Shown in pieces: positions 1-8,451 of a DNA stretch of 64,000 nt. How positions within the stretch are numbered: the stretch's first letter is position 1; each line of letters starts with the position of its first letter. Below the pieces are notes generated by a model. It had not been told where the DNA came from. It worked only from the letters and a program-made list of their open reading frames with translations, and ran no database searches. Both the position numbers and the translations under genes were made by a program. Origin of the DNA: Pelagibius sp. Alg239-R121 (GTDB lineage Bacteria > Pseudomonadota > Alphaproteobacteria > Kiloniellales > Kiloniellaceae); contig NZ_CAMZOF010000005.1 in the NCBI RefSeq assembly GCF_947331435.1, forward strand, positions 496,001-560,000. Direction: 5' to 3'.

Positions 1-229
1 GGGCGTTGTGGTCGGAGCGATCTTTGTCTCGGTCATGGTACTGGGCGAGTTTGCGACCTCCGCCGCCCTATCCGGACGCAAGGTCAACCTGCTCGGCAAT
101 ATCATCGTCACCCAGGTCGGTTCTCTGAAATGGGCTTTTGCCGCGGTGATTGGTGTGGTCCTGACCGCGGTGATGGCCATCGTGATTACCGGACTGCTGC
201 GGGTGGTCAACCTGCGCAAGGAGCTGTGA
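1..229 (+). CDS. ABC transporter permease, PotB-like (5' truncated by window edge)
   Basis: Only the last ~75 residues lie in the window; the reading frame enters at base 2 and stops with TGA at 227-229. The fragment has the run LGEFATSAA, which matches the region after the EAA loop of PotB-type inner-membrane permeases, and a final strongly hydrophobic helix before a short basic tail (NLRKEL). It lies 13 bp upstream of a second permease, the usual PotB-PotC pairing, and heads a co-directional importer operon. The substrate cannot be read from this piece. Confidence 0.85.
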   Translation, partial: GVVVGAIFVSVMVLGEFATSAALSGRKVNLLGNIIVTQVGSLKWAFAAVIGVVLTAVMAIVITGLLRVVNLRKEL

Positions 230-242
230 TGAGGAGCGTCTC

Positions 243-1100
243 ATGTATCATCTGATCAGACTCCGCTGGGGCCTCGCCTTTTACACCGGCCTCTTCATCG
301 CTTTCCTCTATGGACCTTTCGTGGTCATGGGGCTGATCAGCTTTCAGCAGGGACCGGAAGGCGGACCGCAGTTCCCGATCATCGAGTGGTCGACCTTTTG
401 GTATCAGCATGTGATCGGCATCGCACCGGTGTCGCGTGTCGCACCCCTGCCGATCGGCGAAGCCCTGTTCCGTTCGCTCTCGTTGGCCTTTGCGACCATG
501 GTCGTCTCCACCGTGTTGGGAACGCTGACCGCGCAGGCTTTCCGTTCAAAGTTCAAAGGCTCGGGCTTCGTCTTCTACCTGGTCGTGCTGGGAATGATGG
601 TGCCGGGTGTGCTGCTCGGGCTGGGCATGGCGCTGGTTGCAGACCAGATGGATGTCGCGCGTACCTGGTGGGGCACGGCGTTTCTGCTGCATGTGGTCTA
701 CACTTATCCCTTCGCGTTCCTGGTCATGCTGGCGATCTTCAACCGCTTTGACAAATCGGTTGAAGAAGCCGCCTGGATGCTGGGCGTGCCGCCGGGCCGG
801 ACTTTCCGGAAAGTGACCTTTCCAATGATCTTTCCGGGTGTGCTGTCGGCAATGCTCTTTGCCTTTACCCTTAGCTATGACGAATTTCCGCGCACGCTTT
901 TCACCGGCGGGTCCGAAGTCACCATGCCGATCGCCATCTACGGCACCTTCGCGGTGGAAATTCACCCGAACCTCTTTGCCTTCGGCGTGCTGACGACGCT
1001 CTTCTCCTTTGCACTTCTGACGGTCTACGGCGTGCTGATGGGCATGTCGACCCGCCGCTCCCGGTTGCGCACTTCCGGTATCCAGGAGGATGTGGCATGA
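243..1100 (+). CDS. ABC transporter permease, PotC-like
   Basis: This is an inner-membrane permease of 285 residues, the normal size for the PotC branch of the spermidine/putrescine/iron importer class. It begins with a membrane helix (about residues 10-32). It carries the EAA-type cytoplasmic loop near residues 174-195 (EEAAWMLGVPPGRTFRKV), which docks on the ATPase. Further helices follow, with the motif LSYDEF that is typical of the PotC group. It follows the truncated PotB-like gene by 13 bp and overlaps the next gene by 4 bp (ATGA at 1097), so translation is probably coupled. With the binding protein at 2680 and the ATPase at 3976 it makes a complete importer. Substrate unproven: this class also carries opine-like and other small cationic compounds. 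Confidence 0.93.
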   Translation: MYHLIRLRWGLAFYTGLFIAFLYGPFVVMGLISFQQGPEGGPQFPIIEWSTFWYQHVIGIAPVSRVAPLPIGEALFRSLSLAFATMVVSTVLGTLTAQAFRSKFKGSGFVFYLVVLGMMVPGVLLGLGMALVADQMDVARTWWGTAFLLHVVYTYPFAFLVMLAIFNRFDKSVEEAAWMLGVPPGRTFRKVTFPMIFPGVLSAMLFAFTLSYDEFPRTLFTGGSEVTMPIAIYGTFAVEIHPNLFAFGVLTTLFSFALLTVYGVLMGMSTRRSRLRTSGIQEDVA

Positions 1101-1843
1101 GCCGGCTGAACGAACACTGCGCCATTGTCACCGGTGCCGGCGCGGGGATTGGGCGGGCCATCGCCCAGCGGCTTGCCTCCGAGGGTGCGAAAGTCGTTGT
1201 CAATGACCTCTCACTCCAGGCCGCGGAAGAGACTGTGGCGGTGATTGCGCGTGCCGGCGGGCAGGCGCATGCAGTTCGCGGCGATGTTTCGGATCAGGCG
1301 GATGTCGAACGTGCCTTCGGCTTCTGTGAAAAACACTGGGGCAACTGCAGTCTTCTTGTCAACAACGCGGGGATCGTACAGCAGACCCGATTCGCCGACA
1401 TGGAGGTTGCCGATTGGGACCGGATGATCGCCGTGCATCTTCGGGGCTGCTTTCTGGGTTGCCGCCGCGCGGTCGGTCCGATGCGCGAAAGGGGCAGCGG
1501 CGTCATCATCAACATCGCTTCGCAACTGGGTCAGATCGGCGGCGTAGAGCTGGTCCATTACTCGGCGGCCAAAGCCGGAATGATCGGTTTGACCAAAGCC
1601 TTGGCGCGCGAGGTCAGCAGCGAAGGCGTTCGGGTGAATGCGGTGGCGCCCGGGCCTATCAACACCGAACTGGTTATGGCGCTGTCGGATAGCTGGCGCG
1701 CGGCGAAAGCGTCCGAACTGCCGCTCGGGCGTTTCGGAGAGCCGGAAGACGTCGCGGCAACGGTGGCCTTCCTCGCATCGGAAGATGCCAGGATCTACGT
1801 GGGGCAGGTGCTCGGGCCCAACTCTGGCGACGTGATGCTGTGA
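1097..1843 (+). CDS. Short-chain dehydrogenase/reductase (SDR family)
   Basis: This is a classical SDR oxidoreductase of 248 residues. The cofactor-binding glycine motif TGAGAGIG is at residues 12-19. Asp37 at the end of the second beta strand favours NAD(H) over NADP(H). The structural NNAG is at 89-92, and the catalytic Ser-Tyr-Lys set is Ser142 with YSAAK at 155-159. The start overlaps the permease stop by 4 bp. Its position inside an importer operon, next to a second SDR, suggests the two act on the imported compound or its breakdown product, for example alcohol/ketone interconversion. The specific substrate cannot be told from sequence, because SDRs of this type cover sugars, hydroxy acids and steroids. 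Confidence 0.93.
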   Translation: MSRLNEHCAIVTGAGAGIGRAIAQRLASEGAKVVVNDLSLQAAEETVAVIARAGGQAHAVRGDVSDQADVERAFGFCEKHWGNCSLLVNNAGIVQQTRFADMEVADWDRMIAVHLRGCFLGCRRAVGPMRERGSGVIINIASQLGQIGGVELVHYSAAKAGMIGLTKALAREVSSEGVRVNAVAPGPINTELVMALSDSWRAAKASELPLGRFGEPEDVAATVAFLASEDARIYVGQVLGPNSGDVML

Positions 1844-1855
1844 AGGGAAGGCTGT

Positions 1856-2623
1856 ATGTCACAACTGATTGAAAAAACCGTTTTGATCACCGGCGCCGGC
1901 ATCGGCATCGGCCGGTCGACCGCCAAGGCTTTTGCCAGGGCGGGGTATCGGGTGATCGTGACCGACGTCCTGAAAGACGCGGGCGCGGCCCTTGCCGGTG
2001 AGATCGAAAGCGAAGGCGGGGCGGCGGAGTTTCATTCCCTCGATGTGACCTCGACTGATCAAACCAATGCTCTGGTTGCCACCGTCGAAGACCGCCATGG
2101 CGCACTGGATTGCGTGGTCGCGAACGCGGGCATCGCCATCAAGGTGCCGCTTGAGGAACTCACGGACGAGCGCTGGGATGAGACCTTCGACGTGGATCTG
2201 AAAGGCATGATCCGGATCGTACGTGCGGCTGCACCGAAGATGCGCGCTGCCGGTAAAGGCTCGATCGTCTGCCTGTCGTCGATTATGGGGGTCGCCTACG
2301 GCTGGGATGAGCATGTGCATTACTCGGCGGCAAAATCGGGCGTCGTCGGACTGGTGCGTGGTCTCGCCGTCGAACTCGCCGCCTCCGGCGTGCGCGTGAA
2401 CGGTGTTGCTCCGGGATACATCCGGACTGCACAGGCACTCTCTAAAGAAAATTCGCTTGGGCCCGAAGGCCTGGAAGCCGCGGCGGACTTTATTCCAATG
2501 GGCCGCGTCGGCGAACCCGAAGATATCGCGGACGTCATTCTGTTCCTTGCCTCCACTGCGGCCCGCTACATGACCGGGCAGGTCGTCACTGTCGACGGGG
2601 GATTGTTGGTCGGCCGCTACTAG
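1856..2623 (+). CDS. Short-chain dehydrogenase/reductase (SDR family), second copy
   Basis: This 255-residue SDR shows TGAGIGIG at 12-19, Asp37 (NAD preference), NAG at 90-92 (VANAG rather than NNAG) and YSAAK at 156-160. The C-terminus has the usual GQVVTVDGG close. It starts 12 bp after the first SDR and is clearly a different protein rather than a recent duplicate, as the similarity is limited to family motifs. Two SDRs embedded between permease and binding-protein genes of one importer point to two redox steps on the imported substrate. A 56-bp gap with an AAGGGAGAGG ribosome-binding site precedes the next gene. Confidence 0.93.
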   Translation: MSQLIEKTVLITGAGIGIGRSTAKAFARAGYRVIVTDVLKDAGAALAGEIESEGGAAEFHSLDVTSTDQTNALVATVEDRHGALDCVVANAGIAIKVPLEELTDERWDETFDVDLKGMIRIVRAAAPKMRAAGKGSIVCLSSIMGVAYGWDEHVHYSAAKSGVVGLVRGLAVELAASGVRVNGVAPGYIRTAQALSKENSLGPEGLEAAADFIPMGRVGEPEDIADVILFLASTAARYMTGQVVTVDGGLLVGRY

Positions 2624-2679
2624 GTCGGCTTTGTGCGTAAACAAAGAAAACAAACCATGAGACGAAAGGGAGAGGTTCC

Positions 2680-3894
2680 ATGAATAGCTTTACAATGAAT
2701 CGGCGCCGGTTTCTGTCGAACGCCGGGGCATTAGGCTCCGCCACCGCACTTATGCATCCGTCGTTGTCCTGGGCCGCGGGCGGTATTGGCAGCCAGGACC
2801 TGCGGACCGTCGGTCTGTCGGTGACCGTACAAGAACGTATTTTGAACGACTTCAAGGCGAAGTCGGGCGTGGGCTCGGTGAACGGCAAGGCCGATATTTT
2901 TCCGAACACCCAGACCGAGCTGCTGTCGGGCTCCAATGCCTACGACTGCTGGGAGATCATTGGCGAACGCCTGCCGGCCATGACGGCAACCAAGACCATT
3001 GCGCCCATTGCGACCTCCGATCTTTCCAACTGGGGCAAGATCCGATCGACCTTCACCGACGCCGACCCCAAGATGGAACCGCGGGCGCAGATCTCCGGCC
3101 AGATTTGGGCGGACGATGCCAAGACCCAGCTCTGGATGGTACCGACGGTCTACAATTTCGATTCCATCGGCTACCGCCCGGATCTGGTAAGTGCGGAAGA
3201 AGCCAACACCTGGACTGCGCTGTTCGATCCTAAGTTCAAGGGTAAGACCGGTCTGAACGTCGATCCGCTGATCGCCTTCGGACAGGCCATCCTGGCCATG
3301 AACTCGCTCGGGTTGCTGAACGTACCGAACCCGGGCAATCCGAACATAGAGGAAATCGACGAAGCGGCGAAGTTCCTGATCGCGAAAAAGAAGGAAGGCC
3401 AGTTCCGCGCGCTCTGGGGTGACTTCGGCGAACTGGTCAATCTGCTGGCCTCCGGCGAGATGATCCTGGCCGATGCTTGGCAGCCGGCTGTTATGGCGGT
3501 GAAGGCCCAGGGCATCGAATGCTCCTACGCCGTGCCGAAGGAAGGCTATCGCGCCTGGTCCATCGGTATTTCACTGATCGCGAATTCTTCCAACGCGGAT
3601 GCGGTGAAGGCCTATGCCGACTACTGGCTGTCGGGTCCGCCTGCGGTCATCGTGTCGGAGCAGGGTTACTACTCACCGACCACCAACATCGAGACGGCCA
3701 TGCCAGCCGAGAAGTATGCTTTCTGGTATGAAGGCAAACCCTGGATCGGTGCCACCGAGCGCGGCATCAAGGAAGGCGATCTGCGTGACGGCGGCTCGCT
3801 GGCGGAGCGCGCGAAGCACGTGTCCTACTGGCACCAGTGGCCGGACGAGTACGACCACCTGATCATGCGTTGGGACGAATTCCTGAGCGCCTGA
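2680..3894 (+). CDS. ABC transporter substrate-binding protein, PotD-like, Tat-exported
   Basis: This is the periplasmic solute-binding protein (404 residues) of the importer encoded around it. The N-terminus carries a twin-arginine signal (NRRRFLSNAG, residues 7-16) and a hydrophobic stretch ending near SLSWA, so it is probably exported folded by Tat. The body resembles the PotD/AfuA-type bacterial extracellular binding proteins (family 1 fold), with the typical GEMILADAWQPAVM and GIEC(S)YAVPKEGYRAW segments of the polyamine-like branch. The start at 2680 is preceded by a strong Shine-Dalgarno; Met6 is an alternative. A hairpin terminator right after the stop probably boosts its level relative to the ATPase. 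Confidence 0.92.
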   Translation: MNSFTMNRRRFLSNAGALGSATALMHPSLSWAAGGIGSQDLRTVGLSVTVQERILNDFKAKSGVGSVNGKADIFPNTQTELLSGSNAYDCWEIIGERLPAMTATKTIAPIATSDLSNWGKIRSTFTDADPKMEPRAQISGQIWADDAKTQLWMVPTVYNFDSIGYRPDLVSAEEANTWTALFDPKFKGKTGLNVDPLIAFGQAILAMNSLGLLNVPNPGNPNIEEIDEAAKFLIAKKKEGQFRALWGDFGELVNLLASGEMILADAWQPAVMAVKAQGIECSYAVPKEGYRAWSIGISLIANSSNADAVKAYADYWLSGPPAVIVSEQGYYSPTTNIETAMPAEKYAFWYEGKPWIGATERGIKEGDLRDGGSLAERAKHVSYWHQWPDEYDHLIMRWDEFLSA

Positions 3895-3927
3895 TACCTG
3901 ACCAATACCCTGGTCCCTGACTAAACA

Positions 3928-3966
3928 CTGGGAGGGAACGATCCCTGGTCCCTCCCAGCCTTTTTT
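3928..3966 (+). terminator. Intrinsic terminator/attenuator between binding protein and ATPase genes
   Basis: A perfect 10-bp stem (CTGGGAGGGA at 3928-3937 with TCCCTCCCAG at 3949-3958) closes an 11-nt loop and is followed by CCTTTTTT. This is a textbook Rho-independent terminator. Because the ATPase gene starts only 10 bp further on, it more likely acts as a partial terminator lowering ATPase expression below that of the binding protein. Confidence 0.85.
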
Positions 3967-3975
3967 CAGCAAGAA

Positions 3976-5097
3976 ATGAAGTCGTTGATGAGCCAGCACG
4001 ATCTGGAACTGAAAAAGCTGCGCAAAGTCTATCCCGGCGGCACGGTTGCCGTAGAGGCTTTCGACCTGCAGGTGGAACGGGGAGAGTTCATCTCCTTCGT
4101 TGGCCCCTCGGGCTGCGGCAAAACCACGACCCTGCGCATGATCGCGGGTCTGGAGGATATTTCCGGGGGCAGCCTGCTCATTCGTGGTAAGGATTTTACC
4201 AAGGTGCCGACAGAGCGGCGGCCGACCTCGACTATCTTTCAGAACTACGCGATTTTTCCCCATATGACCGTGCGGGAGAATATCGAGTTCGGCCTGACCG
4301 TCCGCAAGGTCGCCGCGGACGAGAAGAAACGCCGGGTTGATGCGATCATCGAAAAGCTCCAACTCGGCGATGTAGCCGGTGCCAAGGAAGGGGCGCTGTC
4401 CGGTGGGCAAAAGCAACGCCTGGCGCTGGCGCGCGGTTTAATAACGGAACCGGACATCCTGCTGTTGGATGAGCCGTTGGGCGCGCTGGATGCGAACCTG
4501 CGGAAGTCCATTCAGGAAGAACTCAAACTGCTGCAGCGTTCGCTCAACATCACTTTTATTTTCGTAACGCATGCCCAGTCCGAAGCGCTCTCGATGGGGG
4601 ACCGGGTGGTGGTGATGAACACGGGGCGCGTGGAGCAGATCTCCGCACCCTTTGAACTCTACACCCGACCCAAGTCGCCCTTTGTGGCCCGCTTCATCGG
4701 CCGCAATCAGATGATTGACGGTACGCTGGACGAAGTCCACGACGGGCGGGCCAGCGTGGCGACGCGCTTTGGTGTTCTCTCGGGTGTGCCGTCTTTTGAG
4801 CGCACCGATTCAGCGAGCGGCGCAAACGCCATGATCGTCGTGCCGTCAGAATACGTCGAGATCTTCGCCGCGGGTGCTTCGGCCTCGGACGAGCTGCGCG
4901 ACCGGGTGAGCGGCGTGGCCACGGCGATCGATAAAGCCGGACAGGTTGTCTACGTCACCGTAGAGCTCGACAGCACGCTTAGTGTTCGTCTGGAAAGCCA
5001 CATGGAAAACATCGCCGGTCGCGGTATCGAGCCGGGTAGCAGCGTCGATCTCCGCTGGCGGCCCGAGCGCGCCACGGTCGTGCTGGGCGGGTCTTAG
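3976..5097 (+). CDS. ABC transporter ATP-binding protein, PotA-like
   Basis: This is the cytoplasmic ATPase of the importer, 373 residues. Walker A GPSGCGKT is at 43-50, the signature LSGGQKQR near 141-148, Walker B LLLDEP shortly after, then the D-loop and switch His (FVTHAQ). The C-terminal ~130 residues fit the TOBE domain of the PotA/FbpC group. A second in-frame ATG at 3988 (MSQHDLE) is an equally possible start, since the first ATG begins right behind the terminator T-run and has no clear Shine-Dalgarno. The preceding hairpin suggests reduced expression compared with the binding protein. Confidence 0.93.
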   Translation: MKSLMSQHDLELKKLRKVYPGGTVAVEAFDLQVERGEFISFVGPSGCGKTTTLRMIAGLEDISGGSLLIRGKDFTKVPTERRPTSTIFQNYAIFPHMTVRENIEFGLTVRKVAADEKKRRVDAIIEKLQLGDVAGAKEGALSGGQKQRLALARGLITEPDILLLDEPLGALDANLRKSIQEELKLLQRSLNITFIFVTHAQSEALSMGDRVVVMNTGRVEQISAPFELYTRPKSPFVARFIGRNQMIDGTLDEVHDGRASVATRFGVLSGVPSFERTDSASGANAMIVVPSEYVEIFAAGASASDELRDRVSGVATAIDKAGQVVYVTVELDSTLSVRLESHMENIAGRGIEPGSSVDLRWRPERATVVLGGS

Positions 5098-5152
5098 GAC
5101 GGGCTGGGCTCTTTAACTGACGGTACATTTAACCACGCAGTTCTTCACATAA

Positions 5153-5169
5153 GGGCCGCCCCGCGGCCC
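5153..5169 (+). other. GC-rich hairpin in the 5' leader of the CE4 hydrolase gene
   Basis: GGGCCGC (5153-5159) and GCGGCCC (5163-5169) form a perfect 7-bp stem with a 3-nt loop, 23 bp before the next start codon. There is no T-run, so it is not an obvious terminator. It could stabilise or cap a processed transcript. Confidence 0.4.
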
Positions 5170-5192
5170 GCCAACAAGAGGAGACTTAGAGT

Positions 5193-6071
5193 ATGGCTAA
5201 GGAAATCAAGTGCGCGTTTGGCGTCGATGTGGATGCCGTCGGCGGCTGGCTCGGATCTTATGGCGGTGAAGACAGCCCCTGCGATATTTCACGCGGCCTC
5301 TTTTCCGGCGAGGTGGGTTCGATGCGGATCCTCAAGCTCTTCGAGCGCTGGGGCATCAAGTCGACCTGGTTCATTCCCGGTCATTCGATCGAGACCTTCC
5401 CTGAGCAGATGAAGGCAGTGGCCGAGGCCGGCCACGAAATCGGTATGCATGGCTACAGCCATGAAAACCCGATTGCCATGACGCCGGAGCAGGAAGAGGC
5501 GGTGATGGACAAATCCATCACGCTGATCGAGGATCTCTGTGGGCGTCGGCCCACCGGCTATGTTGCGCCTTGGTGGGAGTTCTCGCCGGTGTCCAACGAG
5601 CTGCTGCTGAAGAAGGGCATCAAGTACGATCACTCCCTGATGCACAATGACTTCTCGCCCTATTACGTGCGAGTCGGCGACAGCTGGACCAAGATTGACT
5701 ACACGAAGAAAGCTGAGGAGTGGATGAAGCCGCTGGTGCGCGGTCAGGAAACCGACTTGATCGAAATCCCGGCTTCCTGGTATCTGGATGACCTGCCGCC
5801 GATGATGTTCATGAAGGCGGCCCCGAACAGCCATGGTTTTGTCAACCCGCGTCATCTGGAAGAGATGTGGCGCGATCAGTTCGACTGGGTTTACCGGGAG
5901 ATGGACTATGCGGTCGTGACCTTCACGATCCACCCTGACGTATCCGGAAAACCGCAGGTGTTGCTGATGCTGGAGCGGCTTTACAATCACATTATCAGCC
6001 ATCCGGGCGTGTCCTTCACGACCTTCGACGCTATCGCGGACGACTTCGCCAAGCGTAATCCGCGCAGCTAA
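5193..6071 (+). CDS. CE4 polysaccharide-deacetylase-family amidohydrolase (cytoplasmic, HpPgdA/PuuE-like)
   Basis: The protein (292 residues) has the NodB-homology fold. The catalytic/metal motif is VDVD with Asp12 and Asp14, and the metal-binding pair HGYSH gives His86 and His90. The run from about residue 11 to 50 ([14 protein letters not shown]...) resembles the Helicobacter PgdA-like and PuuE allantoinase-like branch, whose members include soluble enzymes hydrolysing small cyclic amides or imides. There is no signal peptide, which argues against a cell-wall substrate. Strong ribosome site (AAGAGGAG). Neighbours include an amidase and a metal-chaperone GTPase, so hydrolysis of a small C-N bond in the imported compound is a reasonable inference. 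Exact substrate unknown. Confidence 0.85.
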   Translation: MAKEIKCAFGVDVDAVGGWLGSYGGEDSPCDISRGLFSGEVGSMRILKLFERWGIKSTWFIPGHSIETFPEQMKAVAEAGHEIGMHGYSHENPIAMTPEQEEAVMDKSITLIEDLCGRRPTGYVAPWWEFSPVSNELLLKKGIKYDHSLMHNDFSPYYVRVGDSWTKIDYTKKAEEWMKPLVRGQETDLIEIPASWYLDDLPPMMFMKAAPNSHGFVNPRHLEEMWRDQFDWVYREMDYAVVTFTIHPDVSGKPQVLLMLERLYNHIISHPGVSFTTFDAIADDFAKRNPRS

Positions 6072-6128
6072 AATCCAATCGGGCGGGGCGTTATCTGCGG
6101 TCCGCCCAACGTTTTTCCGGAGAGCAAC

Positions 6129-6452
6129 ATGTGCGGCCTGTGCGGTCTGCTCGGCATCGTCCATTGGACCGAAACCTCGGCGCATCCCGACGCCTTTACC
6201 GGCGCGGCACGGCGCACCATTCGTGCCGAACGCCTGCAGCGGACCCGGATCGTCAATGCGGCTCTGGCACCGCTGCGTATGAAGGTCGGCGATTTTCAGG
6301 CCTCGGCCTATGTTCTTTCCTCGCCGACCGGTCGGCAGGAGATCGTCGACGACATCCAGTCGGTCTGGGGCGCAGCGGAAAAACTGCGCGGCGTTGCGGT
6401 CGATCCCTTGGATCCCAATTATCTCGCGGCGCTGGATCGGATCGGGCGATGA
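6129..6452 (+). CDS. Small conserved protein with N-terminal MCGLCG motif
   Basis: This is a 107-residue protein that I do not recognise. It opens with MCGLCGLLG, which resembles the N-terminal cysteine nucleophile start of class II glutamine amidotransferases. The remainder is far too short for that fold and has no matching motifs, so the likeness may be superficial. The two cysteines (2 and 5) could instead bind metal. Its stop overlaps the start of the COG0523 GTPase (ATGA at 6449), which suggests coupled translation and possibly a metal-delivery partner or client. The gene has a good ribosome site (GGAGAG) and protein-like composition, so it is probably real. Confidence 0.7.
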   Translation: MCGLCGLLGIVHWTETSAHPDAFTGAARRTIRAERLQRTRIVNAALAPLRMKVGDFQASAYVLSSPTGRQEIVDDIQSVWGAAEKLRGVAVDPLDPNYLAALDRIGR

Positions 6453-7489
6453 TTCCGGTTAACATCGTCACCGGCTTTTTGGGCTCGGGTAAGACCACGC
6501 TGCTGCGTGAGATCCTGCAGCGGCCGGATTTTTCCGACACTGCGGTGATCGTCAACGAGTTCGGCGAGATCGGGCTCGACCATATCTTGCTGGAGGAGGT
6601 GGAGGAGGGTGTTCTGCTGCTTGAAAGCGGCTGCATCTGCTGCACCATCCGCTCCGATCTGCAGGAAACCATTCGTGGATTGCAAGAAAAGGCGGCCAAA
6701 GGGGTGATCGCACCCTTCCGCCGGATCGTGATCGAGACCACAGGGCTTGCGGATCCGGCGCCGATTGTCTCGACCATCGCGGCGGAACCGGTGATCCGCA
6801 ATCACTTCCGCAACGCCAACATCATCTGCACCCTGGACGCCGTGAACGGACTGGCGACGCTGGCGCAGCAACCGGAGGCAACCAAGCAGCTTGCAGTTGC
6901 CGATCGCATTCTGATCACCAAGACCGATATGGCCGATGAAGCGGCGGTCGATGCGCTCGAAACCCGTGTGGACGCGATAAACGCAATTGCCGTGCGGGGT
7001 CGTTCGACAGGTGCGGATTTCGAGGCACAGCTTCTGTTTGCCGAAGACATTGGTGATGCAGGTTGGCGGTCCACCGAGATCGTCCGTTGGCTCCAGGACG
7101 ATGCTACCAAGTCCCACGAGTCAGCTCATGATCATCATCATTCCCATGGTCACACAGCTTCCGTACATTCCTTCACGGTCAGCTATCCGCGCCCCATCGA
7201 CTGGACGGCCTTCGGCGTCTGGTTGACCGCGCTGCTTCATGCCCACGGCGAACGTATCCTGCGGGTTAAAGGCATCCTGAATGTGCGTGAGAGCGAGACA
7301 CCTGTCGTGATTCAAGGTGTGCAGCATGTGGTGCATCCGCCTATGCATCTGGGGGCCTGGCCGGACGACGGGCGGGATTCGCGGATTGTTTTCATCGTTC
7401 GGGACATCGATGAAACAGCAATCCGGAGGTCTCTGATCGCGTTTCTGGAGATGGCAGCACGTTTGACGGATGAAGCCCTTGCGGTCTAA
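6449..7489 (+). CDS. COG0523 (CobW/ZNG1-like) metal-chaperone GTPase
   Basis: This is a G3E-family GTPase of 346 residues. The P-loop GFLGSGKT is at 9-16 and the family-defining metal site GCICCT has Cys62, Cys64 and Cys65. A guanine-specificity motif of NKXD type (here ITKTD) follows. A His-rich linker near residues 227-235 (HDHHHSHGH) probably binds Zn, Co or Ni, and the CobW C-terminal domain follows. The true start is the ATG at 6449, overlapping the upstream stop; the frame is open further upstream but that part does not match the family. It is placed between a metal-dependent CE4 hydrolase and an amidase, so it probably inserts metal into an enzyme of this cluster. Confidence 0.92.
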   Translation: MIPVNIVTGFLGSGKTTLLREILQRPDFSDTAVIVNEFGEIGLDHILLEEVEEGVLLLESGCICCTIRSDLQETIRGLQEKAAKGVIAPFRRIVIETTGLADPAPIVSTIAAEPVIRNHFRNANIICTLDAVNGLATLAQQPEATKQLAVADRILITKTDMADEAAVDALETRVDAINAIAVRGRSTGADFEAQLLFAEDIGDAGWRSTEIVRWLQDDATKSHESAHDHHHSHGHTASVHSFTVSYPRPIDWTAFGVWLTALLHAHGERILRVKGILNVRESETPVVIQGVQHVVHPPMHLGAWPDDGRDSRIVFIVRDIDETAIRRSLIAFLEMAARLTDEALAV

Positions 7490-7494
7490 CCAGG

Positions 7495-8400
7495 GTGCTT
7501 GAAGCCTTTTTGACAGATGTGGCGCCGGTTGCCGCGGTGGGAGTCGTCGGCTGGCTCTTCGGCCGGGCAGGCCTCTTTAATGGCGAAGATGCACGCTCGA
7601 TCAACCGTTTCGTCTTCTTCGTCGCGTTGCCCGTGCTCCTGTTCCGACTGTTGGCAGAGGCGCCGCGCGAGGCTTTCGACGCCCTGCTTGCCGGCGGTTA
7701 CCTTGCCAGCGAATTCCTGCTCTATTTCTTAGGCTTCGCCGTTGCCCGCTGGGGCTTTCGCCGGGAGCTGCGCGAATCCCTGTTACTGGGGATGGCCTCA
7801 GCTTTCGTCAACCATGTCTTTTTCGTCCTTCCGGTCGCGCTCAATGCCTATGGCGCAGATGCGGGTCCGCCGATTCTGACCATCGTTGCGGTCGATTCCG
7901 TCGTGCTTTACGCCGGCACCATTCTGATGATGGACTGGCTTAGCGCCCAGAACGTGGCACCGCTGCGCGTGATCGGACAGACCCTAAAAAATCCCCATGT
8001 GATCGGCATTGCCCTGGGGATTGCGGTCAATCTGTCGGGACTGTCTATGCCCGAGGGGCTCGGCGTCTTTGCAGACTTCGTGGGATCGGCGGCTTCACCG
8101 GCGGCGCTTTTCGCGATCGGATTGGTGCTCAGTGCCCGCGGCGGCGGTGTCGGAACGGCCGTGGCCTGGGCGATCGCCGGTCTGAAGATTGTTGTTCATC
8201 CTGCCATCGCCTGGGCCGTCTTTTCATTTCTCGCGCTGCCGGTCGCCGCCATTGATCCGGCTCTGTTGGTTGCCGCCGGACCCTGCGGTGCGCTCGCTTT
8301 TGTCATCGCTCTGCATTATGAAGTTCCCGTCGACGCCATTGCGCGGGCAATTCTGATATCCACTGTCGGTTCGCTCGTCGGATTATCCGTTCTGATTTAA
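7495..8400 (+). CDS. AEC-family transporter (auxin efflux carrier type permease)
   Basis: This is an integral membrane protein of 301 residues, dense in hydrophobic helices (about ten) with the two-halves layout of the AEC (Mem_trans) family. The usual members in bacteria move carboxylates or similar small anions. A GTG start at 7495, only 5 bp after the GTPase stop, is the best choice because the first helix (APVAAVGVVGWLFGRAGLF) follows directly; no ATG gives a complete first helix. Its position suggests export or exchange of a product of the surrounding catabolic enzymes. Direction and substrate are inferences. Confidence 0.85.
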   Translation: MLEAFLTDVAPVAAVGVVGWLFGRAGLFNGEDARSINRFVFFVALPVLLFRLLAEAPREAFDALLAGGYLASEFLLYFLGFAVARWGFRRELRESLLLGMASAFVNHVFFVLPVALNAYGADAGPPILTIVAVDSVVLYAGTILMMDWLSAQNVAPLRVIGQTLKNPHVIGIALGIAVNLSGLSMPEGLGVFADFVGSAASPAALFAIGLVLSARGGGVGTAVAWAIAGLKIVVHPAIAWAVFSFLALPVAAIDPALLVAAGPCGALAFVIALHYEVPVDAIARAILISTVGSLVGLSVLI

Positions 8401-8451
8401 CGCCCACTAAACTTAATCTTCGACTGACTAAATGCCTGGAGGTTTTCTGCC

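Noticed and set aside
6131-6448. Upstream extension of the COG0523 GTPase frame
   Set aside because: It overlaps the small MCGLCG gene in another frame, is Arg-rich and unlike the family; the ATG at 6449 starts the P-loop domain.
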